A DNA stretch of 64,000 bases, from contig NZ_FZNP01000002.1 in NCBI RefSeq assembly GCF_900188105.1, forward strand, positions 434,001 to 498,000, read 5' to 3'. Shown piece after piece: positions 28,327 to 37,029 of this stretch; positions within the stretch are counted from its first letter, which is position 1; each line of letters begins with the position of its first letter. The stretch comes from Actinomadura mexicana. Lineage in GTDB: Bacteria; Actinomycetota; Actinomycetes; Streptosporangiales; Streptosporangiaceae. The position numbers and the translations under genes are program-made. The notes under the pieces are model-generated. The model was not told the origin of the DNA, did not search any database, and saw nothing but the letters and a program-made list of their open reading frames with translations.

Positions 28327-28987
28327 CGCCCGAGCGCAGCAGGAGCCGCACGTGCTCCATGACGGGGGCCCTGACCGCGCGCAGCGCCTCCATGTCGCCC
28401 GCCGCCACAGCCGGAGTCACCATCGAACTCACCGCCGACACGATGACCTCACAGGCGAACCGGCCGGCGTCGCCCGTCACGCCCATGAGGTCCGCGAGGC
28501 TCGCCGCCAGACCGCGCTGGATGCGCGCCCGCCGCCGGACGGCCTCCGGGCCCGCCGCGTACACCTCCACCAGGAACAGCCGCGCGTACCCGGGTTCCAA
28601 CGCGAGCGCCTCCAGATAGGCGGTGAAGACGCGCTCGAACCGCTCCGCCGCGTCGCCCTCGCCCTGCGCCGCCCCCCGTTCGCCCGCGCCGCCCTCGCCC
28701 TGCGCCGCCGCCTCCAACTGGAGGTACAGCAGAGCGCCCGCCTGGTCGAAGGCGGCCATGAAGCAGTCGAGCTTGGACGAGAACAGCGCGTAGAAGCTCT
28801 GCCGGGACACCCTGGCCCGCTTCAGGACGTCCTCCACCGACGTCCCGACGAACCCCTTCTCCGCCATCGCCGCCGCCATGGCCCCGCACAGCCGGTCGCG
28901 GTGCACCCGCTCGACCTCCGAGCGCGACAGCGCGTGGCGCCCCCTGGGCAGGCGGCGCGGTGTGGGCCCGGGCTCGGACGTCTGCAT
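28313..28987 (-). CDS. TetR-family transcriptional regulator
   Basis: A 224-residue repressor. The N-terminal TetR HTH spans about residues 22-65 (AMAEKGFVGTSVEDVLKRARVSRQSFYALFSSKLDCFMAAF). The ligand-binding part is helical and contains an Ala/Glu/Gly-rich insert around residues 95-115 (QGEGGAGERGAAQGEG). It is convergent with the esterase operon, overlapping it by 14 bp, so it could regulate that operon only in trans. Ligand unknown. Confidence 0.9.
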   Translation of the reverse strand: MQTSEPGPTPRRLPRGRHALSRSEVERVHRDRLCGAMAAAMAEKGFVGTSVEDVLKRARVSRQSFYALFSSKLDCFMAAFDQAGALLYLQLEAAAQGEGGAGERGAAQGEGDAAERFERVFTAYLEALALEPGYARLFLVEVYAAGPEAVRRRARIQRGLAASLADLMGVTGDAGRFACEVIVSAVSSMVTPAVAAGDMEALRAVRAPVMEHVRLLLRSGVMDA

Positions 28988-29219
28988 CCGCTCAGGTTAA
29001 GGCACGGCCGCTTCCCTGCCCGGGCCATCCCGTAACGGGCGATGAGACCGGTGTGATGGCATTCACCCGGCGGTCCGTACACTGGGCGAACGGGATCGGG
29101 GCCGCCCCCCGGGACGGATCACCCCTGGTCCCGCGTTTCGGCGCGCCGTGACCCTGCCTTCACGTACGCGGTGGGACGTACGTCACACTAGGCAAGTAGG
29201 TGTTCCGAGGAGGAATGGC

Positions 29220-29906
29220 GTGACCGATCGCGACGTGGACGTTCTGAGCAGAGCTCCGCTCTTCGAGGCTCTCGACGAGCAGGGTGCCAAGGCGCTGCGC
29301 GCCAACGTGACCGAGGTGCGTCTCGCCCGCGGACAGACGCTGTTCAACGAGGGCGAGACCGGGGACCGGCTCTACGTCGTCCTCGAAGGAAAGATCAAGC
29401 TGACCCGGACGGCGCCGGACGGGCGCGAGAACCTGCTGAGCGTGCTCGGCCCGAGCGAGATGTTCGGCGAGCTGTCGCTGTTCGACCCGCGTCCCCGCAC
29501 CGCGAGCGCCATCGCGGTCACCGAGTGCCGCCTCGCCGGGCTCGGCCACGACGACCTGCGGCCCTGGCTCACCGGCCACCCCGAGGTCGCCGTGCAGCTG
29601 CTCCGCGCGCTCGCGCAGCGGCTCCGCAAGACCAACGACGTGATGGCCGACCTGGTCTTCACCGACGTGCCCGGGCGCGTCGCCAAGGCGCTGCTCGACC
29701 TCGCGGAGCGCTTCGGCCAGCCGTCGGAGGCGGGCCTGCACGTCCACCACGACCTCACCCAGGAGGAACTGGCGCAGCTCGTCGGCGCGTCCCGCGAGAC
29801 GGTCAACAAGGCCCTCGCCGACTTCGCGCAGCGCAACTGGCTGCGCATCGAGGCCCGCGCCGTCGTGATCCTCGACATCGAGCGCCTCCGCAAGCGCTCG
29901 AAGTAG
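29220..29906 (+). CDS. crp: CRP/FNR-family cAMP-responsive regulator
   Basis: A 228-residue regulator. The cNMP-binding domain has RGQTLFNEGETGDRLYVV and FGELSLFDPRPRT (phosphate-binding cassette), and the C-terminal HTH has DLTQEELAQLVGASRETVNKAL. Similarity throughout to M. tuberculosis Rv3676 is clear from memory. GTG 29220 is chosen because AGGAGG lies seven bases upstream; the frame extends further. Neighbours nth (upstream) and the MBL protein (convergent, 8 bp apart) match the conserved order. Confidence 0.95.
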   Translation: MTDRDVDVLSRAPLFEALDEQGAKALRANVTEVRLARGQTLFNEGETGDRLYVVLEGKIKLTRTAPDGRENLLSVLGPSEMFGELSLFDPRPRTASAIAVTECRLAGLGHDDLRPWLTGHPEVAVQLLRALAQRLRKTNDVMADLVFTDVPGRVAKALLDLAERFGQPSEAGLHVHHDLTQEELAQLVGASRETVNKALADFAQRNWLRIEARAVVILDIERLRKRSK

Positions 29907-29914
29907 CGCGGGGG

Positions 29915-30706
29915 TCAGATGGCCCCGCGCTCGGCGAGGTAGTCGAGCTGGGACTGGACCGACCACTCGGCCGCGGGCCACAGGGACCTGTCCACGTCGG
30001 CGTAGACGCGCTCGACGACCTCCCGCGCCGTGCGGGCGCCCGCGGCGACGGCGGCCTCGACCTGGGCGAGGCGCTCGCGGCGGTGGTCGATGTAGTGGTC
30101 GAGGACGGCGACGGGGTCGTCCAGCCTGGGCCCGTGACCGGGGAGGATGGTCGCGGCCCCCCTGTCGGCGGAGAACCGGCGGAGCCGGTCGAGCGAGCCG
30201 AGGTAGTCGCCGAGCCTCCCCTCCAGCACGGTCGTCCCGTACCCGAGGACGGTGTCGCCGGTCAGGACGGCGCCGTCGGCCGGCAGCCAGAACGTCAGCG
30301 AGTCGTCGCTGTGGCCCGGCGTCTCCATGATCCGCAGCTCCAGGCCGCCCGTGGTGACGACGTCGCCCTCCGCGAGGCCCTCGTCGCCGAGCCGGTGCCG
30401 GGGGTCCAGCGCCCGCACCTTGACCCCGCCGCCCGCCAGCTTCGCGAACTTCGCGGCGCCCGCGGAGTGGTCGGGGTGCCCGTGGGTGAGCAGGACGAGA
30501 CCGACCCGCCGCCCCTGCGCCTGCACCGTCTCCAGGACGCGCCGCAGGTGCTCGCCGTCCTTCGGCCCGGGGTCGACGACGACGGCCTCGGCGGCACCGG
30601 GCTCGGCGATGATCCAGGTGTTGGTGCCGTCCAGGGTCATGGCGGACGGGTTCGGGGCGAGCACGCAGGTCGCCCGTTCGGTACCCATCCCGTCGATCTC
30701 CGTCAT
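29915..30706 (-). CDS. MBL-fold metallohydrolase (Rv3677c-like)
   Basis: A 263-residue metallo-beta-lactamase-fold enzyme with the metal motif THGHPDHSAGA (HxHxDH), a distal GHS and GHG, and TLDGTNTW near the N-terminus. The family resembles glyoxalase II/LACTB2-like hydrolases. Three in-frame ATGs lie within 10 codons (30715, 30706, 30688); I use 30706. The 137 bp up to the NUDIX stop are open in the same frame from a GTG near 30838, so a longer N-terminus cannot be excluded. Confidence 0.88.
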   Translation of the reverse strand: MTEIDGMGTERATCVLAPNPSAMTLDGTNTWIIAEPGAAEAVVVDPGPKDGEHLRRVLETVQAQGRRVGLVLLTHGHPDHSAGAAKFAKLAGGGVKVRALDPRHRLGDEGLAEGDVVTTGGLELRIMETPGHSDDSLTFWLPADGAVLTGDTVLGYGTTVLEGRLGDYLGSLDRLRRFSADRGAATILPGHGPRLDDPVAVLDHYIDHRRERLAQVEAAVAAGARTAREVVERVYADVDRSLWPAAEWSVQSQLDYLAERGAI

Positions 30707-30843
30707 GTCCCCCATCCTGCCCGAGGCGCGATCGGGGTGACGGGCCGGGTTCCAGCCGAGACGCTCCAGCCGCCGGAGCGCGGAGGTGCCCGCCAGCCGC
30801 CGCAGGACGGCCTGGCTCAGCGGCACCCGGCGGGTCACCTTCC

Positions 30844-31716
30844 TCAGCCCTGCGGGTAGTGCCGCGCGACGCCCTCGGGCAGGACGAGGTAGGCGTCCCC
30901 GTCGATGATCTCGGCGACCGGCTCGTGCACGACGATCTCGCGCCGCGCGGCCAGCACGTCGGCCACCGTCGCGAACTCGGCGAGCTCCGCCAGCGTCGCG
31001 ATCGTCGGCGGCAGCATCATCCACTCGCCGCGCGCGGCCCGCTCGGCGGCCTCCCCCGGGCTCACCCAGGCGACCTGGTCGGCCTCGGTGCTGACGTCCC
31101 TGGCCCGCTGCCCCGCCGGCATCGCGGCGACGAAGAAGCGGGTGTCGTAGCGCCTGCGCTCGATCTTCGGGGTGATCCAGTGCGCCCACGGGCGCAGCAG
31201 GTCCGAGCGCAGCACGAGGCCGCGCCGGTCGAGGAACCCCCCGAACGACTGGGAGCGGTCCAGCAGCGCCTGCCGGTCGGCCTCCCAGTCGTCGCCGCGC
31301 GTGTCGCCCACGACCGTCTCCGCGGTCGGACCGGCGAGCAGCACGAGCGTCTCCTCGAACGTCTCCCGGACCGCCGCGCAGACCAGCTCGCGGGCGAGCG
31401 TCTCGTCCGCGTCGAACGCCTTGCCCCACTCGGCGGGGGACGGCCCGGACCACGCCAGCGCCGCCTCCCCGTCGCGCGGGTCGACCGAGCCGCCGGGGAA
31501 CACGTAGGCGCCGGGCGCGAACGCCATCGACCGGACGCGGCGCAGCATGAACGCCTGGAGCCCGTGCTCGCCGTGGTCGCGCAGCACGACCACGGTCGCC
31601 GCGTCCTTGGCGGCCACCGGCTCGGCCCGGCCTTCCAGGATGTCCTCGACCTGCCCCCGGAACGACTCGGGCAGCTTGAGTCCGTTGGTGATCCCCATGG
31701 CGAGCCATTCGGACAT
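30844..31716 (-). CDS. NUDIX hydrolase (290 aa)
   Basis: A long NUDIX protein of the NUDT19-like type: the G of the Nudix box (FPGGSVDPRDG) and the REtfEEt part (AAVRETFEETLVLL) are separated by an insertion of about 35 residues, as seen in this subfamily. WAHWITP and RRYDTRFFVAAMP follow. NUDT19-like enzymes act on CoA derivatives; substrate here is not shown by sequence. No convincing ribosome site at ATG 31716; ATG 31698 is an alternative. Same strand as RidA and the MBL gene. Confidence 0.87.
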   Translation of the reverse strand: MSEWLAMGITNGLKLPESFRGQVEDILEGRAEPVAAKDAATVVVLRDHGEHGLQAFMLRRVRSMAFAPGAYVFPGGSVDPRDGEAALAWSGPSPAEWGKAFDADETLARELVCAAVRETFEETLVLLAGPTAETVVGDTRGDDWEADRQALLDRSQSFGGFLDRRGLVLRSDLLRPWAHWITPKIERRRYDTRFFVAAMPAGQRARDVSTEADQVAWVSPGEAAERAARGEWMMLPPTIATLAELAEFATVADVLAARREIVVHEPVAEIIDGDAYLVLPEGVARHYPQG

Positions 31717-31746
31717 ACCGAATGGCGTTCCGTCAAGCCCGGCGCC

Positions 31747-32208
31747 TCACGCCACCTCGGCGATCAGCTCCACCTCGACCGGCACGTCCCGCGGCAGGAC
31801 GGCGACGCCGACGGCGCTGCGCGCGTGCCTTCCCGCGTCCCCGAACACCTCGGCCAGCAGATCGCTCGCCCCGTCGACCACCTGCGGCTGGCCGTGGAAG
31901 TCCGGCGCGCTGGCGACGAACCCGACGACCTTCACGATCCGCACGATCCGCGACAGCTCGCCGACCTCCGCCTTCAGCGCGGCGATCGCGTTCAGGGCGC
32001 AGATCCGCGCCTGCCGGGCCGCCTCCTGCGCGCTGACCTCGGCGCCCACCTTCCCGGTGGCGCCCAGCTCGCCCTTGACCAGCGGGATCTGGCCGGCGGT
32101 GTAGACGAGCGACCCCGTCCGCGCCGTCGGCACGTAGGACGCGACCGGCGGGACGACCTCCGGCAGCTCGATGCCGAGCTCGCGGATGCGCTCTTCAGGC
32201 GTGCTCAT
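31747..32208 (-). CDS. RidA-family protein (reactive enamine/imine deaminase)
   Basis: A 153-residue RidA/YjgF-family protein. Signature stretches are LVYTAGQIPL near the N-terminus and RSAVGVAVLPRDVPVEVELIAEV at the C-terminus, with the Arg of the substrate pocket conserved. RidA proteins hydrolyse reactive 2-aminoacrylate-type intermediates in the cytoplasm. ATG 32208 is preceded by GAGGAGG. It belongs to a minus-strand run with DUF4177 upstream and NUDIX and MBL genes downstream; the order agrees with Rv3678c. Confidence 0.93.
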   Translation of the reverse strand: MSTPEERIRELGIELPEVVPPVASYVPTARTGSLVYTAGQIPLVKGELGATGKVGAEVSAQEAARQARICALNAIAALKAEVGELSRIVRIVKVVGFVASAPDFHGQPQVVDGASDLLAEVFGDAGRHARSAVGVAVLPRDVPVEVELIAEVA

Positions 32209-32265
32209 CGCCCATTCCTCCTCGTTGAGGTCCGTTACGACGGGGCTGTTCCGACAGGGCAGCCG

Positions 32266-32421
32266 CTACTCGACTTCGCGCTTGAAGTAGGCGACGAGGT
32301 TCTCGGGGTTCGGCCCCGGCAGGACGGTGACGAGCTCCCACCCGTCCTGGCCCCAGTTGTCGAGGATCTGCTTGGTCGCGTGCACCAGCAGCGGAACGGT
32401 CGCGTACTCCCACTTCTTCAT
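32266..32421 (-). CDS. DUF4177 small protein (51 aa)
   Basis: MKKWEYATVPLLVHATKQ and DNWGQDGWELV give the compact DUF4177 pattern. It starts at ATG 32421, six bases after GAGGG, and ends at 32266. Family function is unknown. It is the first gene of the RidA-NUDIX-MBL run; the equivalent small gene in M. tuberculosis is Rv3678A (from memory). Confidence 0.92.
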   Translation of the reverse strand: MKKWEYATVPLLVHATKQILDNWGQDGWELVTVLPGPNPENLVAYFKREVE

Positions 32422-32426
32422 GGCCC

Positions 32427-32861
32427 TCACCCTAGCGATCGGCCGTCCGCCCCGGCCGCCTGACCGGCCTCCTCGCCGTACCGCTCGCGCGCCGCGTGAA
32501 TCTCGCCGATGTGCCGGTCGGCCCACCCCCGGATGGAGGCGAGCAGAGGCACGATCCGTTCGCCCAGAAGGGTCAGGGTGTACTCGACCTGGACGGGCAC
32601 GGACGGAGTCACGCTCCGCGCCACGAAACCGTCCCGCTCCAGGGAGCGGAGCGTCTGCGTGAGCATCTTCGCGCTGACGCCCGGGAGCGCCCTGCCGACC
32701 TCTGCGTACCTGCGTGTGCCGTGCGCCAGGTCCGTGAGGACCAGCATGCTCCATTTGTTGCCGATGATCCCCATCAGCTGATGGGTCGGGCACTCGTCCA
32801 TGTAGGCGTCGAACGCCGCCTTCTCCTGCTCGCGACGCTCCGCCGCCGTCATCGTGGCCAT
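32427..32861 (-). CDS. HxlR-family transcriptional regulator
   Basis: A 144-residue winged-helix regulator: CPTHQLMGIIGNKWSMLVL, RYAEVGRALPGVSAKMLTQTLRSLERDGFV and VEYTLTLLGE are textbook HxlR features, with the N-terminal Cys often used for redox or electrophile sensing. ATG 32861 is preceded by GGAGGTGA. It is divergent from the quinone-reductase-like gene, and a palindrome suitable as operator lies between (32897-32907). Confidence 0.94.
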   Translation of the reverse strand: MATMTAAERREQEKAAFDAYMDECPTHQLMGIIGNKWSMLVLTDLAHGTRRYAEVGRALPGVSAKMLTQTLRSLERDGFVARSVTPSVPVQVEYTLTLLGERIVPLLASIRGWADRHIGEIHAARERYGEEAGQAAGADGRSLG

Positions 32862-32896
32862 GCCGCGGGTTCACCTCCGGGTGCCGAACGCACTCC

Positions 32897-32907
32897 GAAG
32901 TAACTTC
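32897..32907. promoter_or_regulatory. Palindrome, candidate HxlR operator
   Basis: GAAGTAACTTC, a perfect palindrome about an A, centred between the divergent hxlR-type gene and the oxidoreductase gene. Palindromes of this size in this position are usual HxlR binding sites; no experimental support. Confidence 0.5.
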
Positions 32908-32989
32908 TTCCGGCCCGCGGCTGTTCCGGCGACAGTGGCCGGTGCGGGGTTCCCCGCACACCTGCCCACTTCGTCCAGGGAGTTCTGCC

Positions 32990-33937
32990 ATGCGCGCGAT
33001 CATCGTGAGGACACCCGGCGGGCCCGATGCGCTGGAGCTCGCCGACGTTCCGGTGCCCGTCCCGGGGCCCGGCCAGGTGCGGATCCGGGTGGCGGCCGCG
33101 GCGGTCAACCCGGTCGACGCCGCCACCCGCTCGGGGGCGCTCGCCGGCGCGGGACTGATGCCGCCGTTCGGTTCGCGGCCCGCTGCCGGCATCGGCTGGG
33201 ACGTCGCCGGCACCGTCGACGCGGTCGGGGAGGGTGTGACCCTAATCGCCCCCGGCGAGGAGGTCATCGGCCTGAAGGACCGGCTCGACGTGCCGCTGGG
33301 CGCCTACGCGGACGCGATCGTCCTGGACGCGGACGCCGTCGCGCCCGCGCCGCGGTCGGTCCCGGCCGCCGAGGCGGCGACGATCCCGTTGAACGGGCTG
33401 ACCGCCTGGCAGGCCCTCGACCTCCTCGACCTGCCCTCGGGAGCGACGCTGCTCGTCACCGGAGCCGCGGGCGCCGTCGGCGGCTACGCGGTGGAACTGG
33501 CCGCCCACCGGGGACTTCGCGTCGTCGCCGCGGCATCCGCGTCCGACGAGGCGCTGGTACGCGGTTTCGGCGCGGAGATGTTCGTCCCGCGCGGCGCGCA
33601 CCTCGGGGACGGCGTCCGCGCGCTCGTACCGGGCGGCGTGGACGGCGCCCTCGACGCCGCCCTCCTCTCGGTCGCGGCCCTCGACGCCGTCCGGAACGGC
33701 GGTGCGTTCGCGGCGGTCAACGGCGGTCCGGCCACGCCGCTTCCGCTGCGCGGGATCACCGTCCACAACGTGTGGATACGCGCGGACGCCGCGCAGCTGG
33801 CCGCGCTCTCCGCACTGGCGGACGAGGGCCGCCTCACCCCCCGCGTCGCCGACGCCCTCCCACTCGCCGAGGCATCCAGAGCCCACGAGCGCCTGGACGC
33901 GGGCGGCCTGCGCGGACGGCTGGTCCTCACCCCATAG
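32990..33937 (+). CDS. NADP-dependent zinc-free alcohol dehydrogenase/quinone oxidoreductase
   Basis: A 315-residue MDR-superfamily reductase: N-terminal GroES-like domain (GPGQVRIRVAAAAVNPVD) and Rossmann domain with VTGAAGAVGGYAVELAA. Cysteines binding Zn are absent, as in quinone reductases (QorA-like). ATG 32990 follows GGGAG; an upstream frame from 32942 is unlikely. Divergent from HxlR, a standard regulator-target pair responding to quinones or electrophiles. Its end overlaps the convergent MarR gene by 11 bp. Confidence 0.92.
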   Translation: MRAIIVRTPGGPDALELADVPVPVPGPGQVRIRVAAAAVNPVDAATRSGALAGAGLMPPFGSRPAAGIGWDVAGTVDAVGEGVTLIAPGEEVIGLKDRLDVPLGAYADAIVLDADAVAPAPRSVPAAEAATIPLNGLTAWQALDLLDLPSGATLLVTGAAGAVGGYAVELAAHRGLRVVAAASASDEALVRGFGAEMFVPRGAHLGDGVRALVPGGVDGALDAALLSVAALDAVRNGGAFAAVNGGPATPLPLRGITVHNVWIRADAAQLAALSALADEGRLTPRVADALPLAEASRAHERLDAGGLRGRLVLTP

Positions 33938-34445
33938 GGCCTTCTGGCGGGTCGGCGGGGTGTTCGGCGCGGAGCATGACACGGCGAAGGAGGTCCGCGA
34001 GAGTGCGGCGCTCGGCGGGATCGAGGGCGCCGAGCAGGCGGGTCTCCTCGACGCCCAGGCCGTCCATGGCGTCGCGCCAGGCGGAGCGTCCGGCGGGGGT
34101 CAACTCGACGACGACGCGGCGGCGGTCGGTGGCGGAGGGGGACCGGCGGACGAAGCCGCGGCGCTCCAGCGCGTCCAGCCGTCCGGTGATCGAGTTCGGG
34201 GGCATGGCGAGGTCGGCGGCGAGCCGGGAGGGCGCGGCGGTGCCGTGGCGCCCGGCGAGCGCGTGCAGCGTGTCGAACTCGTGCCGCTGCAGGCCCGAGG
34301 CGGCGAGGAGTTCCTCGCGCATCTGCCGGATGTGCTTGACGAAGAAGATCATCCGGGTGACGGCGCCCTCGATGTCGGGATCGAGGTCGGGCACGATCGG
34401 CGCCCACCGCTCCACGTGGTCGTCGGTCCGGTCCCTGTCGCCCAT
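33927..34445 (-). CDS. MarR-family transcriptional regulator
   Basis: A 172-residue MarR-type winged-helix protein (LAADLAMPPNSITGRLDALERRGFVRRSPSATDRRRVVVELT contains the recognition helix and wing). Divergent from an MFS transporter gene starting 83 bp away, with a palindrome between them. It most likely represses the transporter. Confidence 0.93.
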   Translation of the reverse strand: MGDRDRTDDHVERWAPIVPDLDPDIEGAVTRMIFFVKHIRQMREELLAASGLQRHEFDTLHALAGRHGTAAPSRLAADLAMPPNSITGRLDALERRGFVRRSPSATDRRRVVVELTPAGRSAWRDAMDGLGVEETRLLGALDPAERRTLADLLRRVMLRAEHPADPPEGPMG

Positions 34446-34471
34446 GCGGGGATCGTAGTCGGTTTCCTGGT

Positions 34472-34513
34472 TCGGTGGCGAATAATTCGTTGCCGATTAG
34501 TTCGGTGACGAAG
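34472..34513. promoter_or_regulatory. Candidate MarR operator between marR-type and MFS genes
   Basis: Imperfect palindrome TCGGtggCGAAT-a-ATTCGttgCCGA at 34472-34496 (nine of twelve arm positions pair) and a second half-site GTTCGGTGACGAA at 34500-34512 repeating GTTCGGTGGCGAA. Both lie in the 82-bp divergent promoter region. Confidence 0.6.
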
Positions 34514-34527
34514 TACATTGTCCGACC

Positions 34528-35766
34528 ATGACCCATCCCCTGCGCGGCCGGGACTTCCGGCTGCTGTTCGCCGCCCGCGTCCTGTCCCTGACCGGGGACG
34601 CCGCCATCCCCGCCGCGCTCGCGCTCGCCGTCCTGCGGGCGACGGGCTCCACGTCCGCGCTCGCCCTCGTGCTCGGCTGCGCGATGGTGCCGCGCCTGCT
34701 CCTGCTGCCCCTCGGGGGCGTGCTCGCCGACCGGTTCAACGCGCGCGGCGTCGCCCTCACGACCGACCTCGCCGGTGCCGCGGCGCAACTGTTCGCGGCA
34801 CTGGAACTCCTGAGCGGCGAGCCGCGGCTGTGGCACCTCGCCGCCGCCCAGGTGATCGGCGGCGCGGCCTCGGCCTTCCAGACGCCGACCGTCTCGCCCC
34901 TGATCGCCGGCACCGTCGAGCCGTCCGGGCTCCAGAAGGCCAACTCCCTGATGGGCGTCGCCAACGGCGCCACCCGCCTGGCCGGCCCCGCCCTCGCCGG
35001 CGCCTTCGTGCTGACCATCGGACCCGGCTGGACGTTCCTGCTGGACTCGGCGTCGTTCGCCGCGAGCGCGGCGCTCCTCGCCCTGGCGCGCGTCCGGCAC
35101 GTCCCGATCCCGCGGCGCTCGCTGCGCGCCGACCTGGCGGAGGGCTGGTCGGAGGTCCGCTCGCGCGACTGGTACTGGACGAGCCTGATCGCGCACGGCG
35201 TCTGGAACGGCACGTCCGCCGTCCTGCTCACCCTCGGCCCCGCCCTCGCCGTCGAGCGGCTCGGCGGCGAGGGGGTCTGGATCGCGACCCTCCAGGTCGG
35301 CGCCGCCGGGCTCGTCGCCGGGGCGCTGCTGGCCGCCCGCGTCCGTCCGCGCCGTCCCGTCCTCGTCGCGAACGTGGGCCTGGCCGCGCTGGCCCTGCCC
35401 CTCGCCCTGTTCGCCGTCGCCGCGCCCGCGCCCCTGCTCGTCGCCGCGTACGGGCTGGCGCTGACCGGGCTCGGCGTCCTCAACCCGACCTGGGAGACCG
35501 TCGTGCAGATGACCATCCCACCGCAGGCGCTGGCCCGGGTGACGTCCTACGACTGGCTGCTGTCGCTGGCCGCGGCGCCCCTCGGCTACGCGCTCGCACC
35601 GTGGGCCGCCTCCGCCTGGGGCCCCTCCGTCCCGCTGTGGACGGCGGCCGTGCTGGTCGGCGCCGCCTGCCTGGGCACGGCAGCGGTACCGGGCGTCCGG
35701 CGCCTGACCATGCCCGAGGCCGCGCCGGACGCGGCGACCGCCGCACCTCAGCCGCGGGCCGGGTGA
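34528..35766 (+). CDS. MFS transporter
   Basis: A 412-residue major-facilitator protein with about 12 hydrophobic segments. MFS motif A-like sequence is PLGGVLADRFNARGVAL, in the loop between helices 2 and 3, and a second at the start of the C-half. This resembles the MFS_3/enterobactin-exporter-like subfamily (DFRLLFAARVLSLTGDAAIP at the N-terminus). Likely drug or metabolite efflux controlled by the divergent MarR protein. Ends 10 bp from the convergent slipin gene. Confidence 0.93.
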   Translation: MTHPLRGRDFRLLFAARVLSLTGDAAIPAALALAVLRATGSTSALALVLGCAMVPRLLLLPLGGVLADRFNARGVALTTDLAGAAAQLFAALELLSGEPRLWHLAAAQVIGGAASAFQTPTVSPLIAGTVEPSGLQKANSLMGVANGATRLAGPALAGAFVLTIGPGWTFLLDSASFAASAALLALARVRHVPIPRRSLRADLAEGWSEVRSRDWYWTSLIAHGVWNGTSAVLLTLGPALAVERLGGEGVWIATLQVGAAGLVAGALLAARVRPRRPVLVANVGLAALALPLALFAVAAPAPLLVAAYGLALTGLGVLNPTWETVVQMTIPPQALARVTSYDWLLSLAAAPLGYALAPWAASAWGPSVPLWTAAVLVGAACLGTAAVPGVRRLTMPEAAPDAATAAPQPRAG

Positions 35767-35776
35767 GGCCCGCCGG

Positions 35777-36814
35777 TCAGCTGGGCGGCCGCTGCTCCTG
35801 CGCGGCCTCCGGCGCACCGCCGCCGATGCCGCGCCGCTGCTCGTCCGGCGGCGCGGCCACCTCGGACCCGCGGCGCTTGGGCTCGTCCAGGCCGATGACC
35901 GGCGGGACCTCCTCGGCCGACTCCAGCGACGACGACTGCTCGGCCGCCTTGGCCAGCTCCTCCTCGGCCTTCGCCAGCCGCTCACCGAGGTCGGGCTTGG
36001 CCTCGCCGCCGTCCTCGGAGCGTCCCGAGCCGCCCGCGGCGCGCTCGAAGAACCGCAGGATCTCCACCGGCAGCGGCATGACGAGCGTGCTGTTCTTCTC
36101 GGCGGAGACCTCCACGACCGTCTGCAGCAGGCGCAGCTGGAGGGCCGCCGGGTCCTGCGACATGATCTCCGCGGCGGCGGCGAGGCGCTTGGACGCCTGG
36201 AACTCGCCGTCCGCGGTGATGATGCGGGCGCGGCGCTCCCGCTCCGCCTCCGCCTGCCGGGCCATCGACCGCTTCATGCCCTCCGGCAGCGACACGTCCT
36301 TGATCTCGACCCGCTCGATCAGGATGCCCCACGGCCCCTCGGTGATCTCGTCGATGATCGCCCGCAGCCGCATGTTGATCTTCTCGCGCTCGCCGAGCAG
36401 CTCCTGCATGTCGGCCTGCCCGATCACCGACCGCAGCGACGTCTGCGCCACCTGCGAGACCGCGTACTGGTAGTTGTGCACGTTCACGATCGCCTTCACC
36501 GGGTCGATCACCCGGAAGTACACGACCGCGTCGACGCGGACGCTCACGTTGTCCTGGGTGATCCCGTCCTGGCCGGGCACCCCCATCGTGATCGTCTGCC
36601 GGCTGACCTTCTGCATGCGCTCGGCGATCGGCACGATCACCGTCAGGCCCGGCGTGCGCACCGCGCCGGGCCGCATCTGCCCGTTCCGCTGTACCTGCCC
36701 GAACCGGAACACGATCCCGTGCTCGAACTGCTGCACGACCCGGATCGACGACGACAGGACGATCAGGCCGCCGACGACGAGGACGAGCAGGATGATCAGG
36801 GCCACCGCTTCCAT
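35777..36814 (-). CDS. SPFH/band-7 domain protein (slipin)
   Basis: A 345-residue membrane protein with one N-terminal helix (VALIILLVLVVGGLIVL) and an SPFH domain (VQQFEHGIVFRFGQV, VDAVVYFRV, LRSVIGQADMQELLGER, EIKDVSLPEGMKRSMARQAEAERE), typical of slipins/stomatin homologues that form membrane rings. The C-terminal 90 residues are charged, low-complexity and unlike slipins of other phyla. I use ATG 36814, seven bases behind AGAGG; GTG 36817 is adjacent. Confidence 0.93.
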   Translation of the reverse strand: MEAVALIILLVLVVGGLIVLSSSIRVVQQFEHGIVFRFGQVQRNGQMRPGAVRTPGLTVIVPIAERMQKVSRQTITMGVPGQDGITQDNVSVRVDAVVYFRVIDPVKAIVNVHNYQYAVSQVAQTSLRSVIGQADMQELLGEREKINMRLRAIIDEITEGPWGILIERVEIKDVSLPEGMKRSMARQAEAERERRARIITADGEFQASKRLAAAAEIMSQDPAALQLRLLQTVVEVSAEKNSTLVMPLPVEILRFFERAAGGSGRSEDGGEAKPDLGERLAKAEEELAKAAEQSSSLESAEEVPPVIGLDEPKRRGSEVAAPPDEQRRGIGGGAPEAAQEQRPPS

Positions 36815-37029
36815 CACGGCACCTCTTTCGCATGAGGGCCCGGGCCCCGGGAGGCGCCCCCGGAGCTCCGGCGGCGTCCGGACCGGTCAGGGTCCGGACG
36901 GAACCGTCCGTAGCACGGTTCACGTTTTCAAGCTAACCGCGCGGGCAGGCCGAATGACAGCATCCGGGCGGGGGAACCGTGTCAGGGATCACTTGCATGA
37001 GGGCGACCGCCCCCTCAAGTGTTTGACGA

